Positions 1 to 10,017 of a DNA stretch of 64,000 bases are shown here, piece by piece. The first letter of the stretch is position 1. The number at the start of each line of letters is the position of its first letter. A model generated the notes under the pieces. The model was not told where the DNA came from. It ran no database searches and worked only from the letters and a program-made list of their open reading frames with translations. Location of the stretch: assembly GCA_964035575.1 (NCBI GenBank), contig OZ037843.1, positions 1,612,001 to 1,676,000 of the forward strand, given 5' to 3'. The stretch comes from Rhynchopus sp. YZ270_cl-10 (Eukaryota; Euglenozoa; Diplonemea; Diplonemida; Diplonemidae). The translations under genes and the position numbers were made by a program.

Positions 1-62
1 CAAGGAAAGAAAAGCAAGTTCTTTTCACATTTTTCTGCAACAAAAAATGATTGGGTGTTTCG

Positions 63-169
63 TACCGTAATCGTAAAAAATTCTGGGACGTAACAAAACT
101 GGGACATTTTGGATTTTTTTTTTTAAACTTGGGACATTTTTACGTCCCAGAATATTTACGATTACGGTA
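63..169. mobile_element. Fold-back MITE, CCGTAATCG family
   Basis: The two ends are TACCGTAATCGTAA and its exact reverse complement, and the interior is also nearly palindromic (TTCTGGGACGTAA facing TTACGTCCCAGAA). The outermost TA on each side can be read as a TA target duplication, as in Tc1/mariner-type MITEs. It has no coding capacity. Related copies lie at 16898-18516 and 47087-47181. The family assignment is inference from the TA and the inverted ends only. Confidence 0.75.
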
Positions 170-234
170 AGACTATCCTTTGTATTTCCTCTTAATGCAA
201 ACCATATGAAACTATATTTTTTTTTGTTACTGCT

Positions 235-285
235 TTCATCTGGATGGCTGGCATCGTACAGTGGGTCAGTCTGAGGTGCCTGCAT
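235..285 (+). repeat. R2 short intergenic repeat
   Basis: This is one of five clear copies of a roughly 50-bp sequence with core GGATGGCTGGCATCGTACA followed by GTGGGTCAGTC and GAGGTGCCTGCAT. GGCATC can pair with GGTGCC. The copy is followed by a T-run and TTTCCCACAG, which resembles a 3' splice site. Other copies are at 6921-6973, 38941-38996, 44668-44718 and 49447-49500. Confidence 0.8.
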
Positions 286-544
286 CAACAACTACAGTTT
301 TTTTTTTGTCTTTCCCACAGAATAGAGATGACAATATAATTGGATAAAAATGGCTACGTCTTTGTTTAGGGAAGGTGCTTTGTTCATACAAAATGGTGTT
401 TTGTTTGGTTGTCCAGATAGCCTTCTCACATACCATTAAACGAGCAGGCGCGTAAAACCCAAGTTCATCGTACCAACTTTTTCCTTATATGTGTGTGCAC
501 GAAAGGCACATCCAACGTACAACGTTTTCCCCTTTCCTTTCTCC

Positions 545-583
545 AAGGTGGCTAAGCACGAGATGTTTTAGGTTAATCTCATT
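545..583 (+). repeat. R1 hairpin repeat, degenerate copy
   Basis: AAGGTGGCTAAGCACGAGA matches the R1 core seen at 1075, but the right half is diverged and only CTAA/TTAG of the inner stem remains. A long pyrimidine tract follows, up to the start of the MITE at 611. Confidence 0.55.
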
Positions 584-610
584 TTTCTTTCTTTCCCCCC
601 CTTCTTATTA

Positions 611-1015
611 GGGCACGGTAATTTTTATTTTTGGTAAGCGTCTGCGTGCGTACTTTTTTTTTGAGATTCCAGGGAAAAAAATTATGTAGAAAAAAAAATT
701 ATAAAGGGGGGCCCTCAATAACTCAACTATGTATTTTAGGTAAAAAATGTACATTTTTCAGCGCAAATTGACCCCATCACAGCACACACAGACTCCCGAG
801 AGCCGAAATCAAAAAAAATTTCCCCCGATTTTTTGTGGGCAAAAATTGGTGGGAAAATATTTTTGGTACCTGTATTTCCCCCACTGTAATTTTCCTCTAT
901 AATTTTTTTCACCACTCATAATTTTTTTTACTGCATAATTTTTTTTTGCGTGCGTGCGTACTTTTTTTTTTGAGAAGTGGTCTGACGCTTACCAAGAAAA
1001 AAAATTACCGTGCCC
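611..1015. mobile_element. PIF/Harbinger-like MITE with TTA target duplication
   Basis: The left end GGGCACGGTAATTTTTATTT (continuing to about 642) is the inverted complement of 984-1015, which ends ATTACCGTGCCC. TTA flanks both ends (608-610 and 1016-1018). A three-base TTA duplication with GGG-starting inverted repeats of about 32 bp is typical of PIF/Harbinger non-autonomous elements. The interior is AT-rich with no reading frame. A second element of the same type is at 62681-63439. Confidence 0.75.
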
Positions 1016-1074
1016 TTATCTGGTTATTCTGCGCCTGTGTGGCCGTAGCAAGACAAATATTTGAATATGTGATC

Positions 1075-1132
1075 AAGGTGACTAAGCACGAGAGGCTTAG
1101 GGTCATCTTATGAACTTCTCTTTTTTCTTCAG
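1075..1132 (+). repeat. R1 hairpin repeat, reference copy
   Basis: AAGGTGACTAAGC, loop ACGAGAG, then GCTTAGGGTCATCTT folds into a two-part stem: 7 bp outer (one G-U), a GG bulge, and 6 bp inner with a 7-nt loop. TTCTCTTTTTTCTTCAG follows, a pyrimidine tract ending in AG. An almost identical copy is at 37895 and diverged copies are at 545, 23814 and 46646. All are on the + strand. Confidence 0.85.
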
Positions 1133-1456
1133 GTTGGGGTTTCCAATACCCAAAATATTTACTTTTCTCTGGGATTCCTAGAAAAAAAAGTAGTCCGGGT
1201 ATTGTACTTTCGCACTGTCGTCAAAAAAAAGTTGACGGATTTCGATAATATAGGCTGACGTGGCATGCCCATTTGTCACTTTTTTACCACCCGATTTTAA
1301 ACCGACCACCACCAAGGACCTTAGGTGTCAATCAGCCTATATTTCCTCCAAAAAAAAAAGACCCCTTGGAGGGTAAGTCCTCCCTGAAGAGGATCTCGAG
1401 AGCACTGCTTCTTTTTTCTTCTTGACCAATATTTTCAAATCACATATTATTTACAA

Positions 1457-1511
1457 CCCAGTGTCCTGCGCCCTCCGGTATACGGTGAGGCGTTTGCACT
1501 TCAAATTCTCT
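1457..1511 (+). repeat. R3 short structured repeat
   Basis: The core CGGTGAGGCGTTTGCACTT is shared with 5653, 7682 (- strand), 45274 and 63497. AGTG near the start can pair with CACT, and CCG-gtata-CGG forms an inner stem. A pyrimidine run and then a poly(A) stretch follow. Confidence 0.75.
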
Positions 1512-1517
1512 TTTCAA

Positions 1518-1550
<33 letters not shown>

Positions 1551-2032
1551 GAAAAATGCCCTGCTTATTTTAGCATCGAAAAAACTGAATCAATCACAGA
1601 ATAATGAACACCGTTCACGTACCAATCTGGGATCGTACTTAAGTCGAGGCTTTTTGGTTAGTTTGGCTGAGTATGGTTCTGTGTAGTACAGGGCGGAAAG
1701 TGAAATACATGGACGCTGTCCACTTCCCCTTTCTTCACCCCGATTTGTTTCCCCGTTTTTTTTTTTATTGTTTATTTTTTTGTGGATCCTGAGGTATCAT
1801 TTTTTAAAAAAGGAGAGAAAATACCATCAGCGATTAACAGTGAAAAACGTGTTTTTTTTTTGTGGACAGCACGTTAGACATAGTTGGTTGCCTACGATTT
1901 TCAATTTTTTTCATTAAACTTCTTGTCAACAAAAAATGAATGTTTTTGGAATAATAAAACAAAAACAAGATGTTTGAACTTTGCTCTAGTCAACATGTGC
2001 GAGGCAAGAAGGTGAACCTGGTGTGTGTTAGG
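1512..2032. other. Intergenic, simple sequence only
   Basis: This stretch holds a poly(A) run of about 31 bases (1519-1549) and several T-runs. I see no credible gene or conserved element in it. The small frame crossing the poly(A) run is low complexity. Confidence 0.6.
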
Positions 2033-2335
2033 ACCAGGCACTCCGCTAGGTACTAAAGTTCTGTTGATTGTCAACAGAACTTTTTGAAAATGGGGAAAAA
2101 AAGAAAAAAAAAAAAAGTTCTGCTAAGTGGTTCAGACCCGTACTACCTGCCAAAAAATGCTCAGGAGAAGAAGATATGGAGAGGTGAGTGCTCAAACGTC
2201 CCAAAAAAGTCAAAATCGGGCGTTGGTAAAAAAAAAAGTTGCGTACCGTGCGCCTGCGGCGCAAGCATGTACCCCACCAACGTGGACCATCAACAGAATA
2301 TTTTCAAAATCGGAAATCCTAGCGGAGAGCCTGGT
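2033..2335. mobile_element. Small inverted-repeat element with TAGG duplication
   Basis: ACCAGGCACTCCGCTAGG (2033-2050) is matched in inverted form at 2318-2335 with one mismatch, and TAGG flanks both sides (2029-2032, 2336-2339). Just inside the left end is a perfect 13-bp hairpin at 2055-2083 (AAAGTTCTGTTGA, loop TTG). The interior also contains GTGCGCCTGCGGCGCA, a motif seen in other repeats at about 9010 and 54760. It is non-coding and ends about 290 bp before cyclase gene 1. Confidence 0.65.
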
Positions 2336-2627
2336 TAGGACACCTTAAAAAAAAACAAAACAATACAAAATACAGCTCAACACCCATATCAAAGTAAAAC
2401 AAAAAAAAGCACAAAAAAAATGAAATGTGGAGCTCATCCTCGGGTGTCTACACCACTAATACAACCAAATCTTCAAAAAAAAAGACATCGCCATTCTTGT
2501 TATCCCCTTTTTCGCTTCCTTCTTCTGACCACCTCACACCCACAGGTTGTGTTCTTTTACACTACGGCTTTGTCTCCCGCTAAAGTCGAACTTAATTACC
2601 TTTTATTCACATTTTTTTTTGTCAACA

Positions 2628-5135
2628 ATGCCGTCTCCTGTGTTCTTCGCGTACTTCCGCCGTGCGCTGCTGACGTTCATCTTTGTTGTGATCGGGATGG
2701 CTCTGTACCTGGGACATGAGACTGACGCTGCTGTGCATACTGTGCATCTGCTTGTCCTTTCGACGACGGCGTACCTGATGGGTGAGCGTGCGGCGGGGAC
2801 AAGCGGCGACCGCTTCTCGCTGACGGACGTGCTGGTGTGGGTGGTGTACCTTGCTGTGCTGTTCTTTGTCTTGGTCACGTCCACACTCCTGACGGTGGAC
2901 AAGCCGTACATCACGCTGTGCAACCTGGGGATCTACTCATGCGCTGTGTTCTACACGGGAGGGAAGGTTGCTCTTGTGACGCTGTTGGTGGAGCGCCTCC
3001 GCATTCTGCGTGATGCCTCGCGTGACGCACCGCTCTCGAGGTGGAAGGACCGGCATTGGATGGTGATGATGGGCTTCATGCTGCCGTACATTGTGAGCGG
3101 GTTGCTCCTTGTGACGAATGTAGAGGCTGTCATCAGTGAGACGCACACATGCTTCCTCGCGTTGAAGCAACGTGCCACTTACGCAGTGTTGACGTACAAC
3201 ACGTTCTTCTCTGTCATCATCTCGGGATGCTTCTTCTGGGAGATCTTGAAGCTGCAGCGCCAAGGCAGTGTCATGATGCTGCGCGTGAGCGTCAGGGGCA
3301 TCAGTCCAACAGGGTCGGCCTTCTCGTGTCTGCTCTACCTCGCCTTCAGCACAATGAACGTAGGTTCCTTCGTCTTCAATGATCATCAGCACTACCGCAC
3401 CTGTCTGACGCTGTGTGTGCTGGATTTGTGGGTGGGCATGTTCGTGACAGACTACATGTCAGGGCTGGTGGCAGACATAGAGAAGGTGCGCACAGACGCG
3501 GAGGAGGCAATGGACGCAATCGCCGTGATGGAGCTGGACAGACTGGAGCATCTGGAGCGTGAGCCAACGTCGCGTGTGCAGGCGTCGCTTGCGCGCATCA
3601 TCGGCCTGCTGCGGGACATCAAGCAGTTCATCCCAAGCACGTACCTTGCGTCGCTCAAGGCAGACAGCGAAGATGGGATTGAGGACGACACGCACCGCGT
3701 CACACTGACACGCACAGATGCACCTGGGGCAGTGTCTGGCCGTGCTGCCATTGTTTTCACAGACATTGTGTCGTCGACACAGCTGTGGGAGGCCTGTCCT
3801 GAGGGCATGGCGAAGGGCATGCGTCTGCACAACAAGACCGTCCGCGACTGCATTGCTGAGATGAACGGGTACGAGGTGAAGACGATTGGGGATTCCTTCA
3901 TGGTGTCCTTCGACACGTCGCACGAGGCAGTCAGCTTTGGTGTGCTTGTGCAGGAGCGGATGTACGGGCTCACGTGGCCACAGGAGCTTATTGAGGTGTC
4001 TTCACCACGGGGCAGCCATGAACGAGAAGTCGGCATGCAGCTGCGCATCGGTGCGAACTTTGGTGATGTCCGTGTGGAGTTCAATGGCATCACAGGACGT
4101 GCAGACTACTTCGGCCCCACGGTGAACGTTGCAGCACGCATTGAGTCACGTTGTGTTGCTGGGTCGGTGGCGATTCCTGAGGGCATGTACCGCGAGTGGG
4201 AGGGTGTGCAGGACGACGCTGCTGCGGGCATCGGCATGGGCACCACGGAGCTCAAGGGTGTGGCGAGGACAGTGGCGCTTGTTGCTGTCGTGCCTGCAGC
4301 GCTGCCGTGGCGTGAGAAGGACGTCTTGACGGTGCTGCGGCAGTATGCTCCGGCAGCCTGTGAGGACGCTGTGAAGAGTCCCAACAACTGCCTCGTCACT
4401 AAAGCATGCCTTCCCGACATGTGCGGCAAAGCAGCCACACTGGCACGCATTGAGCTGCGTTTCAATGAAGCAGAAACCCTTACAGACCCGATAACCACGT
4501 TGAACGATAAGATCAGCAAAGTAATCAGCTGCCTGGAACGGACAGAAGGCTCCGTCACAGCCCTCTTCGGGTCGCACGTGATTGCGGGTTGGAACACATC
4601 ACGTCGGAACATGAACCACGTGCAAAGCTCCTTCGTGTTTTGCCAGATGCTGCACAAGTCGACAATGTGGGCCTACTCAGACGGTCCTGTGTTTGTCGGG
4701 CTGTGCACGGGCACAGTGTACGCAGCGACACTGGGTGCAGCAGGACAGCGCTTCATGACAAGCATTGGCGCGTGCCTGGGGATGGCAGGACACGTGCTGC
4801 ACCAGAGCATCAACCACAGGGTGTTTGCGCTGTACTGCACACTTCTCGACACACCTGTGACATATTCGGCTTCGACACGTCCTGTGCTGAGGTGGGATGT
4901 GAAGCGTCTTCATAGCACAGCGACTGTTGATGTGCACGAGGTGTGCACGGAGCTGGCGGGACTGCAGAATTTAGAAGACTTTGGCGAGGAACCGAAGTGG
5001 GGCTGGACACAGGATTACTGGGTTGCTTTTGCCGAAGGGAACGAGAAGTTGATCCGAAGCAGCTGCGAGGGTGAGGACGCACTCCTACGCATGCTTGACT
5101 TTGTTGACAATGGCCCACTCGAGCTCATGTGCTGA
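2628..5135 (+). CDS. Multi-pass membrane adenylyl cyclase, paralogue 1
   Basis: Class III cyclase converting ATP to cAMP at a membrane. The 835-residue protein starts at the ATG shared by all five paralogues (MPSPVFFAYFRR); the frame is open upstream to 2547 but without an ATG. Residues 13-285 hold seven or eight hydrophobic segments. A helical linker (EKVRTDAEEAMDAIAVMELD) leads to the catalytic domain with FTDIVSSTQLWE, YEVKTIGD and ADYFGPTVNVAARIES: two metal-binding Asp, the adenine-selecting Lys and Asp, and the transition-state Asn and Arg. A second, degenerate cyclase-like domain follows. This is the most divergent copy after the catalytic motifs (for example IPEGMYREWEGV) and at its C-terminus (LELMC). 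A pyrimidine tract ends in AG at 2544-2545, a plausible trans-splice acceptor leaving an 82-nt leader. Adenylyl specificity is inferred from the residues. Confidence 0.95.
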   Translation: MPSPVFFAYFRRALLTFIFVVIGMALYLGHETDAAVHTVHLLVLSTTAYLMGERAAGTSGDRFSLTDVLVWVVYLAVLFFVLVTSTLLTVDKPYITLCNLGIYSCAVFYTGGKVALVTLLVERLRILRDASRDAPLSRWKDRHWMVMMGFMLPYIVSGLLLVTNVEAVISETHTCFLALKQRATYAVLTYNTFFSVIISGCFFWEILKLQRQGSVMMLRVSVRGISPTGSAFSCLLYLAFSTMNVGSFVFNDHQHYRTCLTLCVLDLWVGMFVTDYMSGLVADIEKVRTDAEEAMDAIAVMELDRLEHLEREPTSRVQASLARIIGLLRDIKQFIPSTYLASLKADSEDGIEDDTHRVTLTRTDAPGAVSGRAAIVFTDIVSSTQLWEACPEGMAKGMRLHNKTVRDCIAEMNGYEVKTIGDSFMVSFDTSHEAVSFGVLVQERMYGLTWPQELIEVSSPRGSHEREVGMQLRIGANFGDVRVEFNGITGRADYFGPTVNVAARIESRCVAGSVAIPEGMYREWEGVQDDAAAGIGMGTTELKGVARTVALVAVVPAALPWREKDVLTVLRQYAPAACEDAVKSPNNCLVTKACLPDMCGKAATLARIELRFNEAETLTDPITTLNDKISKVISCLERTEGSVTALFGSHVIAGWNTSRRNMNHVQSSFVFCQMLHKSTMWAYSDGPVFVGLCTGTVYAATLGAAGQRFMTSIGACLGMAGHVLHQSINHRVFALYCTLLDTPVTYSASTRPVLRWDVKRLHSTATVDVHEVCTELAGLQNLEDFGEEPKWGWTQDYWVAFAEGNEKLIRSSCEGEDALLRMLDFVDNGPLELMC

Positions 5136-6210
5136 TGCGAGCGCCCCTTGTCTGTGACAGTGTTCATCTGCAAAGTGGCAGGTGGTCGTGCTGTTCTGTT
5201 CCTTTTGTATTGTCGCAGAACGTAATTTATAAACGTTATACACCCGTCCCCTTTTCAGGTGACTACTCAAGCCTAAGGGTCTTAGAGGCATAGTACTTAA
5301 CTTTGCGTCTTTTCTTTTTTGATAAAATAATTGAATGATTCAATCTTTCTTTCTAATATTTATGCGCAAGGCATAACCCTTATAAACATGAGAATATAGT
5401 TGTGGGCTCTTACGGCTTTTGCCCGAACTGCGAAGTTCACCAACTGTGTCTTCTTGTTTGTTTTGTTCTTGCTGTAGTTTTACGGTTTCACACACCAGGA
5501 ACGGAGGGAGGGGGGACGGTTTCCCTTTTCTTTTCTCTCTCGGATACGCTGACTGTGTGCATGTATTTCCCCCTTATGTGGTAATTAATCCTCGTGGGGT
5601 TTGTTTATGATTGTGTTCCTTATCTTTTTTTTGTGTTTTGTATTTAATTACTCCAGTGCCAGCGTCCGGAGATGAGCGGTGGGGCGTTTTTGCACTTTCC
5701 ACTTCTCTCTCTCTCTCTCTTTCTTCTTTTTTTTTGTCCCGATCCCTAATTGCTTCGTGGTAGCCCCAAGGGAAGAAACCCTTCTTCAGAAGCCAGGTAG
5801 CGCATGCTGCTCCCCACCCCCCTCTACACTGTCCACGTAGATCCCCCCCACTACGTAAGGAGTCATCGCTCTCCCAAATCAAAAAGCATTTAGATGGCAT
5901 ATGCGCGTTTACGAACTGGGCCACTGATCGCCTTTAGGGATTGCTCTTTGTTGGTTTTCGCAACATTCGTGCTCACAAGCCGTCTTTTGGTTTTTTGTTC
6001 CCTGCCACGAGAGTACTCATATTATTTGAACAAGATATACAACAAAAAAGCTTGCGTTTCTGTTATCCCTAGTTTCGACAGCGAAACGTTTCCCCATGTA
6101 TTGCATGGGTGGTTCCGTGCATATCATAGAACCTGGCACCTTGTGTGTCTTCAAAAACTAAAAGCGTTTTGTGTAGTTTTGAAGGAAGGAAAAATAAAAT
6201 CTCTGTACAC
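5136..6210. other. 3' flank of cyclase 1 and dispersed repeat fragments
   Basis: No gene is supported here. 5653-5710 is an R3 copy in which AGTG/CACT and CCG/CGG are retained. 6043-6205 is a diverged copy of a repeat also found at 22774-22948, with shared stretches such as AACCTGGCACCTTGTGTGTC and TTTTGAAGGAAGGAAAAATA. The rest is AT-rich. Confidence 0.6.
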
Positions 6211-6494
6211 TGGTGCTTCCCGGGGGGTGTGCATTTCACAAATTTTCACAAAATGTGACAAGTTTTCACAAATTTTCACCACACGAAAACTGCTACAAAA
6301 TTGTGAAGGCTGGCGAAAAGTGGTGAAAAAATGTGAAAAAATGTGAAAAGTTGTGAATAGTTGTGAAAAGTTGTGAATTGATTTTTTTTTGGGGTATGCG
6401 GGACTTCCCCTAGTCCTCAGGGTCTAAACGCCCCTGCCCTCTTTTATGCAAGTTCACCCTGGCAGGGTATATAAATGCTGGGTCAGGCTGGCCC

Positions 6495-6535
6495 CCCTAT
6501 GCTATGATGGGTGCTCGCACCCGGAGCATAAATGG
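6495..6535. other. Strong nested hairpin in GC-rich block
   Basis: TATGCT, ATGAT, GGGTGC, TC, GCACCC, GG, AGCATA form two stacked stems. A TATA-like GGGTATATAAATGC lies about 30 bp upstream. The block around it (6400-6720) is unlike its AT-rich surroundings. It could encode a structured RNA or be part of the enclosing element. Confidence 0.4.
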
Positions 6536-6847
6536 CCAGCGGTCAGGCCAGAGTCGCTCTACGGAGTCTCTCTGCCACGCCTTTGGGTTACGGTGTGCTG
6601 CCTGTAAGGACGTCCATGTATATCCCTAAGAGAACGGGTGAGGCCCAACTGTCGGGTCAGCATGGGGCGCCAAGAGAGAGATGTTGTGACCCCCCCGCCC
6701 ACCCCTTTTTGTGTTTTTGGGTTTCTGCTCTCTTGTGTAGACTATCGTGCATCAAGCGTTGGGTGCAGCGAACTGCAGTACCTGTAAGCTCACAACTCTT
6801 CAACGGAAGGTGGGCCGCCGGCTGTCGAGCGGTTGTGTACCGCCCTC

Positions 6848-6975
6848 GTTCTCTTACGGTACGGGCCAGTCATTAGGTTTCCTTTTTACATCTTCTGTTG
6901 TTGGCCGCAGGGTACTTGTGCTTTCATCCGGATGGCTGGCATCGTACGTGGGTCAGTCGGAGGTGCCTGCATTAA
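6848..6975 (+). repeat. R2 repeat, extended copy
   Basis: This roughly 128-bp copy begins with TCTCTTACGGTACGG, passes through GGCCGCAGGGTACTT and ends in the R2 core. The same extended order occurs at 38862-38997, upstream of the Pro/Thr-rich gene, so the repeat unit is longer than the core. Confidence 0.75.
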
Positions 6976-7300
6976 TAACTTCACTTTTTTTTTTGTGAGT
7001 GCTTTTTTTTTGGGCGGGTGGTGACCCACCCATTGAGGGGCACGCTGGGATTCACAAGATAGAACGTGATGTGGTGTACCAGTGTACCTGTGTACTGTGT
7101 GATGTGCGGAAATGACGAGAACTTGTCCATTTCGGCAAATTGACCCCACCACTGGCCGGACGGATTCCGGAAATGCAAATGCCGGCGTTTAAAAGCTTCA
7201 CCAACGAGAGAAAAAAGGGTAGTGAAAAGTTGTGAATAGTTGTGAAAAGTTGTGAATTGAATTGAAAATTTGTGAAATGCATACCCCCCGGGAAGCACCA

Positions 7301-8333
7301 TACAGAAGACTTATTCAGGGAAGTTCCTAAGTGGGACCGAGAACATGAAATTCTGGATTTTAGTTTTTTTTTCCTTTTTTTTCCTTTTTTCCTTGGGGGG
7401 CTTTCTTGTGGTTTCTGGTGGGTTTCACTGTAGGTGACACACCACCAGTGTGGTGAAATGGTCGAAACTCTCAAAAGCAAGAGTTTTCAGGGGGCAAGAA
7501 AAAAAAATTGACACCAAAATCCTGCACCATCCAGGGCTGTATCCCCAATTTTTTTTGCCTGCGGCGCCATTTTTCATTTTTTGCTCTGCAAAAAAGGGTC
7601 CGTTGGAAGCTAGATTTTTACACCGTACCCAAATTTTTTTGCCTGCGGCGCCATTTATATTATTTTTTTGCTCCGCAAAAAGAGAAGTGCAAACGCCTCA
7701 CCGTTCATCGGCGGAAGCACTGGTTCCACGGGTTATCGAACTTTAGAGAGCACTTCATTGGCATGCACACGGTTACCACGAGGGAGCGTACATGCAGGTA
7801 CAAAATCACTGCCCCATCCAAATAATATTCCCAACGTCTTTGGGGCCCCTTGCATTTTGCAGCCAAAATACAACTAGACCAAAGCTGCAAAAAGTTCCGA
7901 GTGCGTGTAGCGCGCCCGGGTTTGGGACCCCTTTTTGAATTTCGAGGGGCGGTTAAAGTGGGCCCAGAATCACAGTTCTGACACTCATTTAGCATTGTGA
8001 GCAACGCACTAGTTGTCGTAAGGGCAAACAAATTTTTCGTTTGCGTTCGCGTCCTAAGGGTACCCAGAAAAACCTAGGCAGGCAGGCAAAAAAAAGTTTG
8101 TTTCAAAAAAAAGGTTTTTTCAAAATGTGCTTGCTGAACCCGGGAGTTGACCCTCCGGAGTCGGTTTTTTCTCTTTTTTTTTTTCCTGTTGACACTGGTT
8201 TTGACTATTTTCTCATATTTCCCAAAATGGAACCACCTAAAGTTATATTATAAAATAGCAGGTGAGCACTTTTTCCCTCGGATGAGTACCCAGGCCACAG
8301 GCCACAGTACAGTGGTGCTGGTGAAGCTTTTAA
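7301..8333. other. Intergenic repeats, no gene
   Basis: Two direct copies of TTTTTTTGCCTGCGGCGCCA, each followed by a TTTTTTGCTCYGCAAAAA block, lie at about 7540-7590 and 7630-7683. No coding region is supported. Confidence 0.6.
7682..7726 (-). repeat. R3 repeat on the minus strand
   Basis: Read on the - strand this is CCAGTGCTTCCGCCGATGAA followed by CGGTGAGGCGTTTGCACTT. The outer AGTG/CACT and inner CCG/CGG pairings are retained. It is the only R1-R4 copy I found on the - strand. Confidence 0.75.
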
Positions 8334-8950
8334 CGCCGGCATTTGCATTTTCGGAATCCGTCCGTCCAGTGGTGGGGTCGATTTGCTGAAATGGACAAGT
8401 TCTCGTTTTTGATCAATTTCCTCACAGTATACACAGTATACACAGTATACACAGTATACACAGTATACACAGTATACACAGTATACACAGTATACACAGT
8501 ATACACAGTATACACAGTATACACAGTATACACAGTATACACAGACGGAAATTTCCCAGGGTCGGGAGATGAGCAGGGGAGGGAAGAATGTTAACTCACA
8601 GCCCAGGGTGTCTCCTAATTCTGGAAATTTTTCAAAATTCCGACATCCGGAAGCAATTTTTTTCCCTGGAAAAAAAGTGGGTTTGCAGCCCCAAAACATA
8701 CTGCGATTGGCATTTCCGGAATCCGTCCGCGCTGTGGTGGGGTCACTTTGCCGAAATAGCCAAGTTCTTGGTTTTGGACAAAATGAGTGTAAGGTAAAGG
8801 GGGTAGGTAAATACCACAACCCAGATTTTCTCCCTGATCCTGAAAACATGAAAATGCCCGAAAACACCGGCATTTGCATTTTCGGAATCCGTCCGGCCAG
8901 TGGTGGGGTCAATTTGCCAAAATGGACAAGTTCTTGCTTGTGGTCAAAAC
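8334..8950. repeat. Cluster of GGAATCCGTCC-type repeats
   Basis: Three copies (about 8334-8402, 8706-8770 and 8868-8940) share GCATTT, GGAATCCGTCC, GTGGTGGGGTC and GAAATGGACAAGTTCT in that order with small differences. Inverted copies are at about 7110-7190 and 9302-9345, and others at 53028-53092, 53757-53825 and 54528-54600. It looks like an old dispersed element; no ends were resolved. Confidence 0.7.
8424..8545. repeat. Tandem repeat (ACAGTATAC)n, about 13.5 copies
   Basis: A perfect 9-bp array directly follows one GGAATCCGTCC repeat copy. In translation it gives artificial reading frames in several frames. The unit GTATAC is self-complementary, so the array could form slipped or cruciform structures. 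Confidence 0.95.
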
Positions 8951-9486
8951 CCGTCAGCGTAACGTAAAGGGGGCCAAGTGTTTGCCTGTAGAAACTGGTA
9001 GGAACAGACAGCGCCGCAGGCGCACGGTACCCAACATACTTTTTTCGGGAAAATACCAAAACATAAGCACTTTAAACACGTCCCTAATTTTTCCGCAAAC
9101 TTTTTCCCTGGCAATTTTTTTCCAAAGACCGGAAGCGGAAGCAAATTAGGAAACACCCTGACACAGCCCCAACACAAAAAAATTGAAAAAAACTTTTTTT
9201 CAAAAAAACTTTTTCCCCCAAAAATCTCAAAAAAACCTTGGCAGGCAGGACGCGAACGCATAAAAAAAGTTTGTTTGCCCTAACCAAAATTTGTATCAAT
9301 CAAGAACTTGTCCATTTTATCGAAATGACCCCACTACAGTGAGGGTAGAGCTCGGAAAGCCCGAAAAAGGGCAAAAAACCCCACCCAAAAAAAGGAAAAA
9401 AACGGGAACATAAATCCAGAATTTTGCTGTTTTTTCCGAGAACAAGGGGCAACCCTGGACTTATTGCTGCTTTTATTTTCAAAATG

Positions 9487-9702
9487 CCGACCCTCCCCCG
9501 TGAAATTGTCCCCCCTGGGGAAAAAGTGAGGGGGGGACAATTTCTCGTACTGTAGGGGGGTGGCCGTTTTGGTGTGAAGAAGGGAGAGCAAAGGTTGTCC
9601 CCGCGACTCCCTTGAAATTGTCCCCCCCTGCCTTGAAATTGTCCGTGGGGGCAAAATACCGGGTTTTTTTTTGGGGGGGGCAATTTCACGGGGGAGGGTC
9701 GG
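9487..9702. mobile_element. Fold-back MITE, CCGACCCTCCCCCG ends
   Basis: CCGACCCTCCCCCGTGAAAT at the left is repeated in inverted form at the right end (ATTTCACGGGGGAGGGTCGG). The flanks are TG and TA, so a TA duplication is imperfect. The interior is rich in CCCCC and GGGGG blocks with further inverted AAATTGTCCCCCC copies. It has no coding frame. Confidence 0.65.
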
Positions 9703-9882
9703 TAGAATAAATGAACAAAAGCGGAACTTTCGATTCAGAGCGACGATCAGAAATGATTGCACGCCTTTTCGCACAAAGGTCCGTAGAGGTGGGAGACGTG
9801 GTTTGTACCTTCCGGCGCCACGACTCTTCCACAGGAACTGCTCCACCATTGTTTTGTTTTGTTTTTATCTGTTTAGGAGGTA

Positions 9883-10017
9883 CCCTAACTGTTCGGTCCA
9901 ATTCGGTGTAATTCGGTCCATTTCGTTTTTTTTTTTTTTCGCAAAGGGAAATTTCCCCTTGTACCAGAAAAACCGAAAAAAACGAAATGAAAACCGAAAA
10001 AAACCGAAATGTTAGGG
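9883..10017. mobile_element. Fold-back MITE, CCCTAAC ends, TA-flanked
   Basis: CCCTAAC then TTCGGT at the left faces ACCGAAAT then GTTAGGG at the right, with TA outside both (9881-9882 and 10018-10019). The 135-bp interior is a T-run facing an A-rich arm, so the whole unit can fold back. Confidence 0.6.

Larger units (their letters stand above)
6211..7300. mobile_element. Composite fold-back element
   Basis: TGGTGCTTCCCGGGGGGTGT with GCATTTCACAAATTTTCA at the left is matched in inverted form at 7264-7300. Inside each arm are runs of GTGAAAAGTTGTGAATAG-type repeats. A partial copy of an arm is at about 45850-45905. The core holds a GC-rich block (6400-6720) and an R2 copy. No clear target duplication was found, so the outer boundary is approximate. 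Confidence 0.6.

Noticed and set aside
610-611. AG after the R1 copy at 545 as a splice acceptor
   Set aside because: The G belongs to the inserted MITE, so this AG did not exist before the insertion.
2547-2627. N-terminal extension of cyclase 1
   Set aside because: There is no in-frame ATG, and the other four paralogues begin at the conserved MPSPVFF start.
3452-4093. Long - strand frames under the cyclase genes, repeated in all five
   Set aside because: They are mirror frames of conserved coding DNA, change with the sense protein and show no independent motif.
8330-8594. Open frames reading as YTVYTV repeats
   Set aside because: Translation of the (ACAGTATAC)n array; open in several frames at once.
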